This document shows positions 25,353-37,199 of a DNA stretch of 64,000 nt, in pieces. The notes beneath the pieces are model-generated. The model was not told the origin of the DNA. It ran no database searches and was given only the letters and a program-made list of their open reading frames with translations. Made by a program: the position numbers and the translations under genes. The stretch comes from Epiperipatus broadwayi. Taxonomy: Eukaryota > Onychophora > Udeonychophora > Euonychophora > Peripatidae. The number at the start of each line of letters is the position of its first letter. Within the stretch, counting starts at the first letter, position 1. The stretch is from the NCBI GenBank assembly GCA_028023455.1, contig JAQFVV010006215.1, positions 6,865,230-6,929,229 on the forward strand. The letters are read 5' to 3'.

Positions 25353-25927
25353 TATAACGAAATTTGCCGTTTTCCATATATATATCACGCATATATATAA
25401 TCATTTGTAAGATTGTGTATATGTATATAACGCTACACGTATATGCGTAATTGTTAAAAAAAAAAAATTTATTCTTAAAGTGTTTAGAAAATTATACTCC
25501 TATTTCTCACCCAGCATATTTATGAGCGTCAATTTATGACCTCAAGCACCAATCTTATATTACTATAAGAATTATGCTGGGAGAGCTGAAATACCAATAT
25601 GGAAATGCCCTTGACTAGCTCTACTCAAGGCGGGTGATTGACAAATCGAAGGAAAGCTACGAGGGGAGGGGGTTACTATACTAAAATACGTTTGATATAC
25701 TATTCTAAATTCCTTATACTTTTTACTTTTTTTTTCATATTTTATCCGCAAAAATATATACACACGTGCTTCCATAAAACTAAGAGCACACATACCCCCA
25801 CCTCTTCTGTTAATATTAACCTTTTTTAATCCCTATCTAGGTATAAATATAAATATTAAAAAGAAATAAATTCCATTAATTGGGCTATATTGATTTTTGA
25901 AGCAGGGATCGAACTCAATCTGTTTCA
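25353..25927. repeat. Left terminal repeat of the LTR-pair element
   Basis: Starts TATAACGAAATTTGCC and ends CTGTTTCA. Contains an inverted motif CCTTGA...TCAAGG near 25609-25630 and a G-rich spot near 25665. Direct counterpart at 26782-27384. Confidence 0.7.
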
Positions 25928-26781
25928 ATATCCTCCTCCTGGAAGCCTTTAAATACGGTCTACGTGTTTGAATGGCCTATGTCTAAAGCAACAAAACTAT
26001 ATACGTATGTCAAAATCAATTTTATTCGACTCTCACCCTGTAGCTATAAAAACTAAAAGTAAGCGACCATCGGCCTAACAATACACTGGGTCTGACCACA
26101 ACTCACGAGCATATGACATGCTACGAACGAATACAGCCAATTCTACCCCGACTTACTTGGTTAGACAACCACAAAATAACAAAAAAAAAAAAACGTAAAA
26201 AAAAATTTCCCCTTTTTTTTTTAAACAAGAAGACATTTCCTAACCATACTCTGCTATTTCCGAGTCTTAGGAGTGTGGGTAACTAGGACAAATACCCGAT
26301 TCTTATTCGGAATTTTCCAACCATGTCGGGAATAAAAAGCAGCTATACACATAACGCAACACACCACATACTCGATCCAGCCGTCAACCCCATATCCCCC
26401 CGTCAGAATTAGACCACTTTTCTCCCAAAGCTTCACAGCCACAACTTATTTATTCTGTATACTTACAAACTGGCAAACACAAACGTATAAACCATTACTT
26501 TATATACGTCAATATATATAACTGCCCCTATAATAACTACGATAAATATTGAACCCACAACCTAAAAAAAAACTTTCAGGCCTACTTTCCTTCCCCGAAG
26601 CACTATGCTGCATACTTAACTTCCCTAACTAACCAATCCACTCCGTTGTCTATTTTCCAATTTCATTTATGCTAAACCATTATATTTTTTCTTACATTTC
26701 CCTCCCTTTCTTCACACTTAATCCTTATACTCTCTCTCCCGTATTCTCCATTCTTCGAAAGCCCTTTAGTTGGGACGCCAT

Positions 26782-27384
26782 TACAACGGAATTTGCTATT
26801 TTCCATATATATATCACACATATATATAATCATTTGTAAGATTGCGTGTATGTATATAACGCTACACGTATATGCGTAATTGTTAAAAAAATATTTATTC
26901 TTAAAGTGTTTTGAAAATTATACTCCTATTTCTCACCCAGCATATTTATGAGTGTCAATTTATGACCTCAAGTGCCAATCTTATATTACTATAAGAATTA
27001 TGCTGGGAGAGCTGGAATACCAATATGGAAATGGCCTTGACTAGCTCTACTCAAGGCGGGTGATTGACAAATCGAAGGAAATTTACAGGGGGGGGGGGGG
27101 TTACTATACTAAAATACGTTTGATATACTATTCTAAATTTTTTATACTTTTTACTTTTTTTTTTTTCGTATTATTTTATCCAGCAAAAATATATATACAC
27201 GCGTTTTCCATAAAACAAAGAGCACCCATACCCCCACCTCTTCTGTTTATAATAACCTTTTTTAATCCTTATCTAGTTATAAATATAAATATTAAAAAGA
27301 AATAAACTCCATTAATTGGGCTATATTGACGCATATATAGCAAAGCTTACTTTTGAAGCAGGGATCGAATTCAGCCCGGTTTCA
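26782..27384. repeat. Right terminal repeat of the LTR-pair element
   Basis: Starts TTACAACGGAATTTGC and ends CGGTTTCA, followed by ATAT. It carries a run of about 12-13 G near 27090 and an extra segment near 27331-27352 that the left copy lacks. Confidence 0.7.
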
Positions 27385-27388
27385 ATAT

Positions 27389-28287
27389 GTTCTTGCTATA
27401 GTGTTTGAATTTGGGTGAATTAAAATTTGAGATTTTTTTTTTTTAAGTTCAGAATGAGTTAAGATTTCTTTTCTTTAAAGTGGACAGACCATAAGCAATC
27501 TAGCTATCTATCCAGTATTGATCTGTGAATAGATGATATCTTAATTATTCTTGGGTAGAGAGCAAAGCAAAGATGGAAAATATTGTGAATAATCTCTTTT
27601 CAAACTCATTTCCACTTCAAATTTATTAATTTATAAAACACATCACTTCTTTTTAAACTTGCTTATTAAAGAACCAAAATGTGTAGCTTTAATTTATCAA
27701 TATAAAATTTTTTCTCTAATTATTCTTTCTACATATTTTTTTTAACATTCTTAATCATTCTAAACTTATAATGATAGAAATTTTCTCATACAAGCACTTA
27801 CATTTATATTTTAAAAGTAACAAAAAAATTAAGGAATTCTGTAATACAGATACTTCACAGTATTATTTTTTAAAATAATGATGATAATAATGTATTTTAA
27901 TTATAAGATTAGAATGTTAAAAAAATATACACTAAAAGAATAATTATATTGATAAATCAAAAATTACTCTGTATTAATCAGAAAGAATTAATTAATTTTG
28001 TTTTTAATTTAAATAGAAACTGAGGAAGATAGGAAATAATTAAAGTAAATTTTTATTTTACTATAGCATTAAATTGTTTAAAAGTAATTATTTAAAGATG
28101 TCAAAAAGCATATTCTAAAATTAACTTCATAAAAAAGTAAGTTTCGTTTTTTTTTTTTTTTTTTTAAAAATTAATGGAATAGTTTTATTGCAAGAAGTTT
28201 AAGTACTGGAAATGATAGAATTCCGAAGTCTGCGATTTTTCACTCAGTAAACTATGAAGGGTAAACATGAATTAGAAGGTAGGTTTA
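27389..28287. other. AT-rich DNA, no gene seen
   Basis: AT-rich with long T tracts (about 28147-28165). No feature recognised before the TIR element at 28296. Confidence 0.5.
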
Positions 28288-28295
28288 TATTTTTG

Positions 28296-29350
28296 GGTTC
28301 TAGTCGACTAGCCACCGCACGCCGCTTGATGGCTCTGTTGCTAGTCAAAAACCAATAGATATAACGTTACCAACCTGATTTACAATTTTGTTATTATTTA
28401 TTCAAAAACAAATAAATATAATGCTTTCGCCTGTTTTTTTTTTTTTTTATGGGGATTTTCATTTATTTTTTAAAAAAGTGCATTTACTTTTTTTTGGGAA
28501 AACATTAGTTTCTAAATTACATTTTTTTTATTACATTATACATGTCAGCGCATAGCACTGGAATGTGCAAGGAGGGGGGACCGATGGTTTTGAAGATCTG
28601 AAAGATCGTCCAAAAGATGCACTATTCTGATCAAACATTTTTTAATTATATTATACATGGCATTATGTAGAGCTGGAATGTGCAAGGAGGGGGACTGATG
28701 GTTTTGATGATCCAAAGGATTGGTTAAAACATGCGCTACTCTGATCAAACAAAATATATATATATTAGAAACTTTCCGCGACAACATTTTGAAAACTATT
28801 TTAAAAAAATTTATGAACCAACATTATTTAATAAAATGTAAGAATTACATTTTAAAATTACCGTCTGATCAAACCAAGCTTATGCTTTTAAAAACAACAA
28901 CAAACCACAGCCGTTTTATAGTCTTGTAGCGATCCTTGTGAAAAATTCCTTTTTCGCGTGAATTCTGTAAAATGGTGCTGGGGCGTATATTTTTGCATTG
29001 GTTTCACCTTAAAAATATGTGTAGGAAGGACAGCGACGGGCTTACAATTATTACTATCTAAAACTACATGAGATCATGTGAAAAATCATTACTTCAAATG
29101 CACATGAAAAGCATTATCGCCACTTGAATTCTAGACACTCTCACATAATACCGTAGTGATCTGCGAAGTGTGCGCTATTTACATAGTACCACAAAGCACA
29201 AAAGCGGGCCGTAATATTTGTGTGCAATGCCATCTAGGCCTGCTTAATGGCTAATATGAACAAAACTGGTCTATAGGCCACGTAAATGGCATGTTTCTGT
29301 GCTTTTGCATGGAATCAGCGACAGCATGTGGCGGCTAATTGACGAATACC
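28296..29350 (-). mobile_element. TIR DNA transposon, family P-like, copy 1
   Basis: A 1055-bp element with terminal inverted repeats starting GGTTCTAGTCGACTAGCC on the left and, in reverse complement, GGTATTCGTCAATTAGCC on the right; 20 of the first 30 positions agree. It is flanked by a perfect 8-bp duplication TATTTTTG (28288-28295 and 29351-29358). Its right part, reverse-complemented, matches the left part of the element at 48556-49626 (29100-29340 against 48556-48790), so the two are one family in opposite orientation. It contains a 115-bp tandem duplication (28531-28760). No transposase frame survives. Eight-bp duplications occur in the P, hAT and some other superfamilies; the GGT end does not fit typical hAT, so I lean to P-like or an unnamed group. 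Confidence 0.85.
28531..28760. repeat. 115-bp tandem duplication inside TIR element
   Basis: CTGGAATGTGCAAGGAGGGG occurs at 28558 and 28673, a period of 115 bp; both copies end with a phrase like CTGATCAAACA. Diverged at several positions. Confidence 0.8.
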
Positions 29351-29775
29351 TATTTTTGTATTTAAAATTTTTTCTCCATTTTAAAATTTACAAATGAAAA
29401 TATTTAAAAAATATATTTTCATAAATTTCAGACATTTCTGAAATAGTTGCTTTGATAAAGATTGTATTAAATAAATAACTAAAATGTTAATATATACACT
29501 TTATTCATATTAAATTTGTTCTGAAATTAATTCAGTAATAAACAAGAAAAAAAGTAACTGTGTTGTATATATTCAGATGGGAAACTGCTAATTTAAATCA
29601 AAATTTTAACTACTCTTGATATTTTATTATAATTTTCTATAAATAATAAAAATCATTTACAATTTAATATAAATTATGACATACTTTTAATGACATTCAC
29701 ACTATTATTGATGATAGGATCCAATGCTTTAATGTAATCAGGACTAATAATTTCTTGCTCTTTTTTCAGTGTTCT
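29351..29775. other. AT-rich spacer
   Basis: AT-rich DNA between the TIR element and the Penelope-like fragments; nothing recognised. Confidence 0.45.
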
Positions 29776-29847
29776 TTAATAATTTTTCAATGAGTAGATC
29801 GTTTCACCAATATATGTTCTTCCACATTTATGGCATTTTGTAGGTAT
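29776..29847 (-). pseudogene. Penelope-like GIY-YIG endonuclease fragment
   Basis: On the minus strand the 24-codon run from 29847 down to a stop at 29776 reads KCHKCGRTYIGETIYSL, the start of the GIY-YIG endonuclease of Penelope-like retroelements, which typically shows a C-x2-C pair followed by YIGET. Only the beginning of the domain remains. It lies back to back with a plus-strand Penelope-like RT piece, so the two are not in the order of an intact element. Confidence 0.6.
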
Positions 29848-29886
29848 AGTTTTATTTTTTTGCATTTCAAGTTTAGATTTTATAGC

Positions 29887-30090
29887 TATTCTAACATGAT
29901 TGAAAATTTATCTGTTATACTTGGATACATTATGGTACCTAGCATCTTAATAGTCTTTGATGTGGAAAATTTATTTATAAATGCGTCCAATGATAAAGCA
30001 TTGTCTATTGTAATAAAATGATTAAATGAAGATGATAACCTAAAAACCAGAATAATTCCTCCTATATAGATAATTTAATGGAAGGATGGG
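29887..30090 (+). pseudogene. Penelope-like reverse transcriptase fragment
   Basis: Plus-strand run with LIVFDVENLFINAS followed by ALSIVIK, a stop, and then LNEDDNLKTR. This corresponds to the RT motif of Penelope-like elements with FDV-SLFTNVP and a downstream L-xx-D-xx-L-xx-RT segment. The residues after FDV are altered (NLFINAS) and there are stops, so it is a dead fragment of about 65 codons. Confidence 0.6.
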
Positions 30091-30244
30091 TAATCTTTTT
30101 CAGTAGAAAGGCCAACTCAAACTTATTTGATGTAGATGAAGGCCATAAGTTTCAGGAATTCAAAATAAAAAAATATAAAAAATGATATGAAATGATTTAT
30201 TTCAATATTTATTAATCGCAACAAATTCATAATTATTATTAATA

Positions 30245-31338
30245 CACCTGGGTCTCGTTTTACTCGATAGATAGGTTACTCAGAAAACACGCGCAAATGA
30301 AATCGCGCAAAAATAGACGTGACGTAACGTACATTAAAAAGGGGGAGTGCAGTCTGTGATTTTTCAAAATTCGCGTAAAAGCAAAGCACCAACGTAAAAT
30401 TACTTTAAAATTCACGCAAAAAAAAAATAAGGAAATAAAAAATGACTAATAAAAAATTTCAAATTTGAAAAAAATTGATACAAGACAAACTTTTTTTAAC
30501 TATAATATTTAATTTTATTCAAAATAATATATTTTTATGCATAATTTACAGTACAGTAATTTACATTTTTTATACACATTTTAATTATTATCGCTATTTG
30601 CGAAATACACGTTCATTTGCAAACTGAGGAAATACAACTAGCGCTAACTTCACACTCATGTTGTGTCAATGGTTTTCTGGTGACAACGTAATTAGTAATT
30701 AATCTTTGAGTCGATGATTTTATTAATTGTTTACTAAACTAACAACTAAAAATTAAATTCTTATTTTTGTCTTTAATTTTTTAATTTTCAGTTCCGTTTA
30801 AAAATCAAATTTCACGTCACATTAATTTCAAGTCGCCAAGTAATTTTTAAATTGTTAATTACAATTAAAAATCAGATTTTAATTTTTAATTGTCAAATTT
30901 AATTGTGCCCACTGCTATTACTCATCTTTTAAAAATAAACTTGTGGACACTAAATGATTAATACTGTAATTGATTACGTTCTTTTTTAAAAAGCAAAAAC
31001 AGAATGTGATTTAAAATGCAAAATTAACACGCACAATGTTTGAACAAATTTACATTATAATCTTGTAAAATTTAATGTGTGTATACATAAAATGTGGAAA
31101 TCATGATTTTAATTTCATTATTGCATAAAATCTTACTATTATAAAGCACTGAAAATATTGAAATTACTAAGATGAAAGTCGAATTCCAATAATGTGCTAT
31201 TACTTTCAATATAATGTAAGTGCGCGAAATTTATTATTTAAAGTAATAGTGCATTATTTTAGTTCGACTTCCAGTGAAACATGAATTGCGTAACTTCAAA
31301 ATCGTGTTAAATAAGTCCGCGTAAAAAGAGACCCAGGT
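30245..31338. mobile_element. 1.09-kb TIR element, non-autonomous
   Basis: Begins CACCTGGGTCTCGTTTTAC and ends with a near reverse complement (GTAAAAAGAGACCCAGGT), giving TIRs of about 20 bp. Subterminal sequence on both sides is rich in CGC/GCG. The target duplication is not clear; TA is possible. There is no coding frame. Near the right end an imperfect inverted repeat at 31178-31268 (arms of about 32 bp starting GTCGAA) could form a hairpin. Superfamily unknown; mariner-like is possible if the duplication is TA. Confidence 0.65.
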
Positions 31339-31440
31339 TATATTATTATTTATCATATTTATGTATAATTATAAAACTACTAACAAAAATACAATGTTAA
31401 TTAAAAAGATGTAATCCCAAAATTTATCTTTGCTTATTTT

Positions 31441-31817
31441 TTAATAAGAATTCATATTAGGTACAATTTTAGGAGTGGTGTAGCGCAAGATGTGCTCTAA
31501 ATTTTTATCAGTTATTCCGAATCTGTTTTTTCTTTTAATAAATATCATTTTGGGAAAAAAATTGTTTGTATTTATATGTGCTGTGACATTTTTTTCAAAC
31601 ATATTGTATTGAACATCATTTTATTATATGTACATTCAAAATGTGTACAGGCCAGATTATGGACTTTTGACATCTGGAAATGGCCTTCAGGCCAAAAGTT
31701 GCTCATTCTTGTTTTAATGGATACATTCTGAATACCAATTACATATTTTAAAAATATAGAATTCATCGCTGTTATTTCTACTTTGCAATATTTATGTAGA
31801 TGAGTTTGAAACTGCAA
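31441..31817 (-). pseudogene. hAT-like transposase C-terminal fragment
   Basis: Minus-strand remnant. The clearest part, at about 31441-31530, reads IKRKNRFGITDKNLEHILRY followed by TT, matching the C-terminal dimerisation motif of many hAT transposases (R-x-R-LTD-x-HL-x-x-x-LR-x-ATT). Upstream the frame 31572-31817 is open for 81 codons but matches less well, and a stop separates the two parts. The rest of the transposase is absent. Confidence 0.55.
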
Positions 31818-31899
31818 TCATAAATATTTTTTTATTTCTACCAAAAATCTGATTAAGTTTATGTTAATGATACATTTGTTGTATGGCTACGTTACGGAA

Positions 31900-32511
31900 A
31901 ATTTTTGCATCATTCCGGATACACATCAACGACATACTTTCCTTAATTAAATTCCTAATAGAATTACAACAAGAATAAGAAATTGGTATTCTTAAATATT
32001 TTTGTGACAAGATTCTTATGACAAAATCGAAAGTATGATTTACAAAAAACGAACATACACAGGAAAATACTTACCTTGTACAGCTAGTCATACAGAAATA
32101 CAAAAAGTGAGATTATAATATTATAGAAAAAACAAAAGTGTTCAGAAGACTTAAAAGAAAAAAATTTGGCATAGAATAAACTCATAATAAAGAATAATTA
32201 TCATCTTTAAAAATACTTTAAATAGTTCATAAAAACAAATATCAATAGAAAAAGCAATAAGAAGTAGTATCATTAATCCATACATATTAATAATAGCATA
32301 TGAACTAAAGAAAATAAGCAGTTATATCAGAATAACTTATCAAAATCATAGAACATTAATCTTTACGAAATCTAAACTTGAAATATTGAAAACAAAGATA
32401 TTGAAATATCATGTGAATATATATTGGAAACACTAGTTGTCTTATTTAAAAATGATTAAAAGAATGTAAAACGATAATTGTTAGAGGAAAAAAACAGGTG
32501 TGTAGGAGACT
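31900..32511. other. AT-rich spacer
   Basis: AT-rich DNA without recognisable structure, up to the first LTR-like start at 32516. Confidence 0.45.
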
Positions 32512-32515
32512 ATAT

Positions 32516-34241
32516 TGTACTGGACGTCACACTGCAGGGAAGTTGTCGAGGATGAATCCCCGAATAAGATAAGAGAGCTAGAATAATACATAATTATATA
32601 AATCTTTTATGTTTTAAAAACTAACCAAAATAAAGATTCTAACTCTGGATAGGAGTAAGATACTTTAATTGAATATTATAAAAAAAACAATTTGTTCTAA
32701 ACGTAAATTATTTATATAGTTCACGCTAGAATAGTTTCATTATGCTTACATCTGTAGTTATTATGGTATGTCATGCTTATACATATATAGTGCGGTTTAC
32801 TTATATGCCAATGTTTAAAAAGAATAAGTTACATAATGGATTTAAGAAGAGAAATGCTATTTTAATTAAATAATGACCTAGACAAAATTCACAAGATAGA
32901 CACTTTAGTGTTTGAATAAATTAATATCATGCATTTAACAAAATATGACTGATGCCACTTCGATCACACAAGCAAATTACATGTATATACCTGCGATGCC
33001 AGGTATATTGGTCTCTGACATACATTACATTTATTAATTATTGAACAATAAAGTTATCAAACAAATGTCAATATTAAAAAAATGTTATATTTTAATTCTT
33101 GATTTAAAATAAATAATGAAAATTCATTTACACACATGGGAGTCGCTCATTGAAGGGAAATAGCTTAATGTAAGCTTTTCATGACATTCTACATATAAAT
33201 ATATTAATAAATAACAAAATGGTTTAGTTATATAACAGCATTACAGCTTATAGTTTAGTTTTAGGCATGATTCTAAAATACTATAATGAATGGTAGTGTG
33301 AGCATGAGGCAGCAGGATATAAGATTCAGTCCATTTTGGCCGAGAGATGCTTCATTAAACGGGTAAAAGAGAAATGATACACTCATTCTTCTGACAGGCC
33401 ATACCTGGAGAAAAAAGAAGATAGGGAGATGCAGTTGTCTGCATAGGGTATCAATGCAGAGTTTCTGCTACTCTTTCAGAAGGTGTCCTAGGGCACTTCC
33501 AATGCCAGCTAAAACATATTTGAAAGAGAAATGGAGGATTCGGAGTTTCCTGATGATCCTCCAGTTATGATAAAGCAATTAATGACGCTGGATGACCTAT
33601 GCTGGCAATGTTATGAAACTACGTTGCGTCCTTTAATGATGTAAAAATAACTAATGGCCTAAATATAAAATTTTAATCGGAGGTAACGACTTGTCTTGTA
33701 TACTAAACCAAATTATATAACTGAAATCTAAAACTAGATGAATGTCTTATTGACATACGATTACATTTCTCTTCATTAAACAGGTGCCACATGCATTTGG
33801 AATCAATAAGCATTATTTAATACTATAATGCTAAAAGCGCTACATATAAATGATTACTACATTAAAAAAATAACATTATTATTTAAAATATCTTAACTGG
33901 AATTTAAGCAATAGCTTTCTTAAATAACATTAAATTTATACTCAATAAAAGTATATTCATGGCAGTATTATAATAATCTGCCTAGAAACAGAAATATTAT
34001 TTAACTAGTTCCCAACCCAGTGAGCAATGGCTTTAAAACAAATAATTTAGAGTAATTAAAATATCCCTGAAGCATTGGAGATTTAAAAGACTAATCTAAA
34101 ATAGTGGCTCGCGGAGTTGGATTGATTTGGCATATAAATTACATATAAACTAAAAAGCAAATAATTATAATAATAAAATTTTCCGCATTAAATAAAATGT
34201 AAGATTTAAACTTAAATAGATGTTAGCATTTACATATATAT
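32516..34241 (-). mobile_element. LTR-like segment, first of nested cluster
   Basis: Starts TGTACTGGACG directly after ATAT (32512-32515). Parts match two other places: a GACCTATGCTGGCAA stretch near 33593 matches one near 53113 in the LTR-like block at 51865-54665, and about 33200-33260 (TATTAATAAATA...ATTAC-GCTTATAG) matches 41160-41215 in the upper part of the Gypsy element. A perfect hairpin ATATACCTG-CGATGC-CAGGTATAT lies at 32985-33008. No coding frame. Orientation is inferred from related copies. Confidence 0.5.
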
Positions 34242-34650
34242 TGTACCGGTCGGTTTTGTCTGTTCATCTAACAAGATCTAGCATCTAGCAAAAGTACCTA
34301 GAGTTCAATCATGCACAAGATACATATGTCAGGAACACTCATGAACTCTGCCCTATTTGCCTATTTTCCAGATCTATCAACTTATGAGCAACAATCCCGA
34401 TGATACCGATCTAATTTATCTGTCTTTGCCAGCATCGCAAATCGGAGACACAAAAGACTAATTTAAATTTATATGATGGAATATTTTAGCATGAAATATA
34501 AGTTTGATTCATTTAATGGTTGTGACCTTTCATATTAATTATATCTAGAGAAGATTAGCGGGAGATCATCTAGTCAGAGCGAGCATAATTTAATAACTAA
34601 GATATTAATATTTAAATAAAAGAAAATGATTCTGCAAGGGTATGATATAT
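34242..34650 (-). mobile_element. LTR-like segment, interrupted
   Basis: Starts TGTACCGGTCGG after ATAT (34238-34241). Its first 200 bp align well with 51865-52070, sharing phrases such as CATGTCAGGA and CAAAAGTACC. It is cut after about 400 bp by the start of the next element at 34651. A possible continuation lies at 43469-44403. Confidence 0.55.
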
Positions 34651-36309
34651 TGTAACGGTCAGAAAACGTGTGACTCGTAAACATAGTGCAGAATTTGACC
34701 ACCATACAGAACAGCAGCACCATCGAGTAGCGAAGCCACCCATTGTACTGAGTTCGAACATAGTTTATCGGTTCCACAATACAATCCACGAAGCAACGCA
34801 TCTGATGCGACATTAGTAAATATTTCCTTAGGCACGGTGGTCAGGGATATGCAAGAGACTCATGATTTTATTCTCGAGTTAGCCAATAATCAAACTAATA
34901 TTAATTAAACCTTCATATTTACATAATCGAGGAAATATTATATAGAATGGGTATCGAATAAATGAAACGTAAATGCAGACATATAGTTTAAAATTATTTA
35001 TCAACACATTTTAATAAAACAATTAATAATATTTTATGGACTAACAGCTTCAGTAGCGGGATTTGCAACATGATTATATTTTAAAGAATACATTTATTTA
35101 TTTACACATTATTTTATATTGGGAACTCAGTAGCGGTATTTCCGATACTGTAATGTTTACAAAGGGAATTCACTTATTTGAAGGCGTAATCTAGCTACCT
35201 AAAATTCTCGAGTAAGTATTTCTAATGCATGCCTTGGGGAATTTATACCTTTGCAATGCAAGAGTCTAAAGTAAGATTTAAGAGTAGCGGCGGACATATA
35301 TTTATTTAATTAAACTATTTATTTTATGACTAAGGGCAAACATTTATTTGAGAGTGAATTATGCAGATAATGCAGAGGCGGAGTGATATATAGAATAATA
35401 AGATTAAGTGAAGGAACACGTGGTACACTTTAGAAAGGCGATATGGAATGGCAGTATATTGAAACTGCAATGCCGCGAATGAATTTATAAAACTGTCAGG
35501 CTGGTCTCTGCCACGGCCCGACAAAGTAAGGTGTCACATAAGCATAACCAGGGACAAGCGGTACGTGGCGCAATTTGCCGCTGGCTGCATGACAGGTCAA
35601 ATCCTACGGGAGCATTTATTATGTCCGCTTGTGTAGGACGACTGGGGTTAATTTCAACCCTGAAGAATCCGGAATATTTACGGCGGAATAGATCATCGCA
35701 TCTCTAAAATGTAACACATGTATACTTATAAATGATTATGATAAGATTTAAATGGATTTTTAATTCGGCCCGACATTATCAACATTTACTAAAGAACGGT
35801 GGTGACTCTCAAAGAAATGTAATTCTATGGAAAATTCATGATGATTTAATATATACAAAACATATATAAATTGGGAATTATTATAACTAATACGTCAGCC
35901 ATTTGCGAAGTAGTATACCCCTGCATTACAATAAATGAAGCATTGAATGCGTGTCGATTTATATGAAAGTTAAGTTATTAAAGAAAGTAAATATTAATGA
36001 AAATTTGACACGCATTCATTGTTTTAAGCGATCATAGATTTAAACTTTGAAAATTGACATAATTATGAGCATGCAATAATTAAATAACTATAGATAGAAA
36101 TGTAGATTATAGAAATACGCACCCCAGATAGAGTGAGGTAAGCTAGATTATTAGAGAAATTTACATATTAAATTAATTATTCAATTTTAGTTATACAAAT
36201 GATAGTTTTACATTTTATAAATTTAGATAAGTAATATGAAGAATAGCTATAGCATATTATTAGAGTACTCTAGAGTTTGAACACAGGTACCTGTTTTATA
36301 AGAAGTTTT

Positions 36310-36660
36310 CTGAGTCCATTGGTTAAGTAGCAAATAGTGCATGAGTGGCAATTCTTTCTTGTATTTAGATATTTCATTTAATTTCACAACAGCAGCAGCT
36401 TTTTCATTTATTTCAGGCAGCAGATCTTCATGGTGAATTTATGACAGGCAATGGAAAGTTCATCATCCGGTGGGCCATAACCCGATGGAGAATAATCTAG
36501 GTGCTTTACTCGGTCATACCTTGGCAGGAACAAATTATTTTTATATTTTTGAAGACTCTCAGTGATCGAGAGCAAAGCTAAAGTTTAAATGAATGTCTCC
36601 AGCAAGTCTAACATGGCCTCTTTTCTTTTATCTTGATCTTTCACATTTTTGTTAAGATAT
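36310..36660 (-). pseudogene. Unidentified coding-like segment with frameshift
   Basis: On the minus strand a frame reads KDQDKRKEAMLDLLETF, a stop, ITESLQKYKNNLFLPRYDR, VKHLDYSPSGYGPPDDELS, then shifts by one base near 36447 and continues HHEDLLPEINEKAAAVVKL and KKELPLMHYLLLNQWTQ. After this comes ACAG-GTACCT, which would suit a splice donor. The residue mix looks like real protein, and G+C is above the flanks. I do not know the family. It is broken by one stop and one frameshift, so it is a pseudogene or a damaged exon. It lies inside what may be an LTR, which would be odd unless captured by the element or unless the LTR limits are wrong. Confidence 0.45.
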
Positions 36661-37177
36661 TTTTAGGTTCTATTTAATCTGCCCTGAGGATAATCAATGC
36701 ATTTAGTTGGTTTTTAATTAAAGAAAGCTGCCGTTCTATTGTTTACATTTTACATTTACTAATTAATTTTGGGGAATTTTTCTTTAATTAATCTATTATC
36801 TATCACTGACCGATGCTTTTAAATTTCAAAAACAAAAAGGGAACATAAGATTATTTTAACTTTTAATTAAATATTACATCAGATATTTTTAGAATTATTA
36901 TTAAACGAAATTTAAACAAAGTAATAAATACGAACTTTATAATCCAAAATAAATGATTAAAATTATACAAAATTATATAACTAAAAGAAATCTAAATTAT
37001 ATTATTTTATCCCTATTTATTGCGTTTAATTTGAGATCGAAATGTGTGCATGTTTAAGCTGAATTCTACATATATTTATACATTTTTAATATTGTTACAC
37101 ACACAATTCGATATCAAAAAGTTTAAATTTGGGCGGGATAGACCGGTCAGTGAGAGACGACAGAAAAAGGTGAAACT

Positions 37178-37199
37178 TAAGATTCGAATACGAATCTTA
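37178..37199. repeat. Perfect short palindrome at LTR-like end
   Basis: TAAGATTCG-AATA-CGAATCTTA: 9-bp arms with a 4-base loop, extendable to about 17 bp per arm with one bulge (37170-37207). A related but degenerate structure lies at 14953-14988. Confidence 0.8.

Larger units (their letters stand above)
25353..27384. mobile_element. Short LTR-pair element (TRIM-like)
   Basis: Two direct repeats of about 575 bp (25353-25927) and 603 bp (26782-27384) enclose about 850 bp of unrelated sequence. The element is flanked by ATAT at 25349-25352 and 27385-27388. The repeats match along their length; the second has an extra block of about 20 bp near its right end and a longer G run (about 27089-27101). 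Both end with a motif like GGGATCGAACTCA...TTTCA. The interior has no retroviral frame, which fits a terminal-repeat retrotransposon in miniature that needs proteins from elsewhere. Start and end motifs echo those of the LTRs at 32-44 kb. Alternative: a segmental duplication, but the flanking ATAT argues for insertion. Confidence 0.65.

Noticed and set aside
25901-25927. tRNA-like B box (reverse of GGATCGAACTC), suggesting a tRNA-derived SINE
   Set aside because: No A box at the right distance, and the motif sits at the end of a terminal repeat. Seen twice only because the repeat is duplicated.
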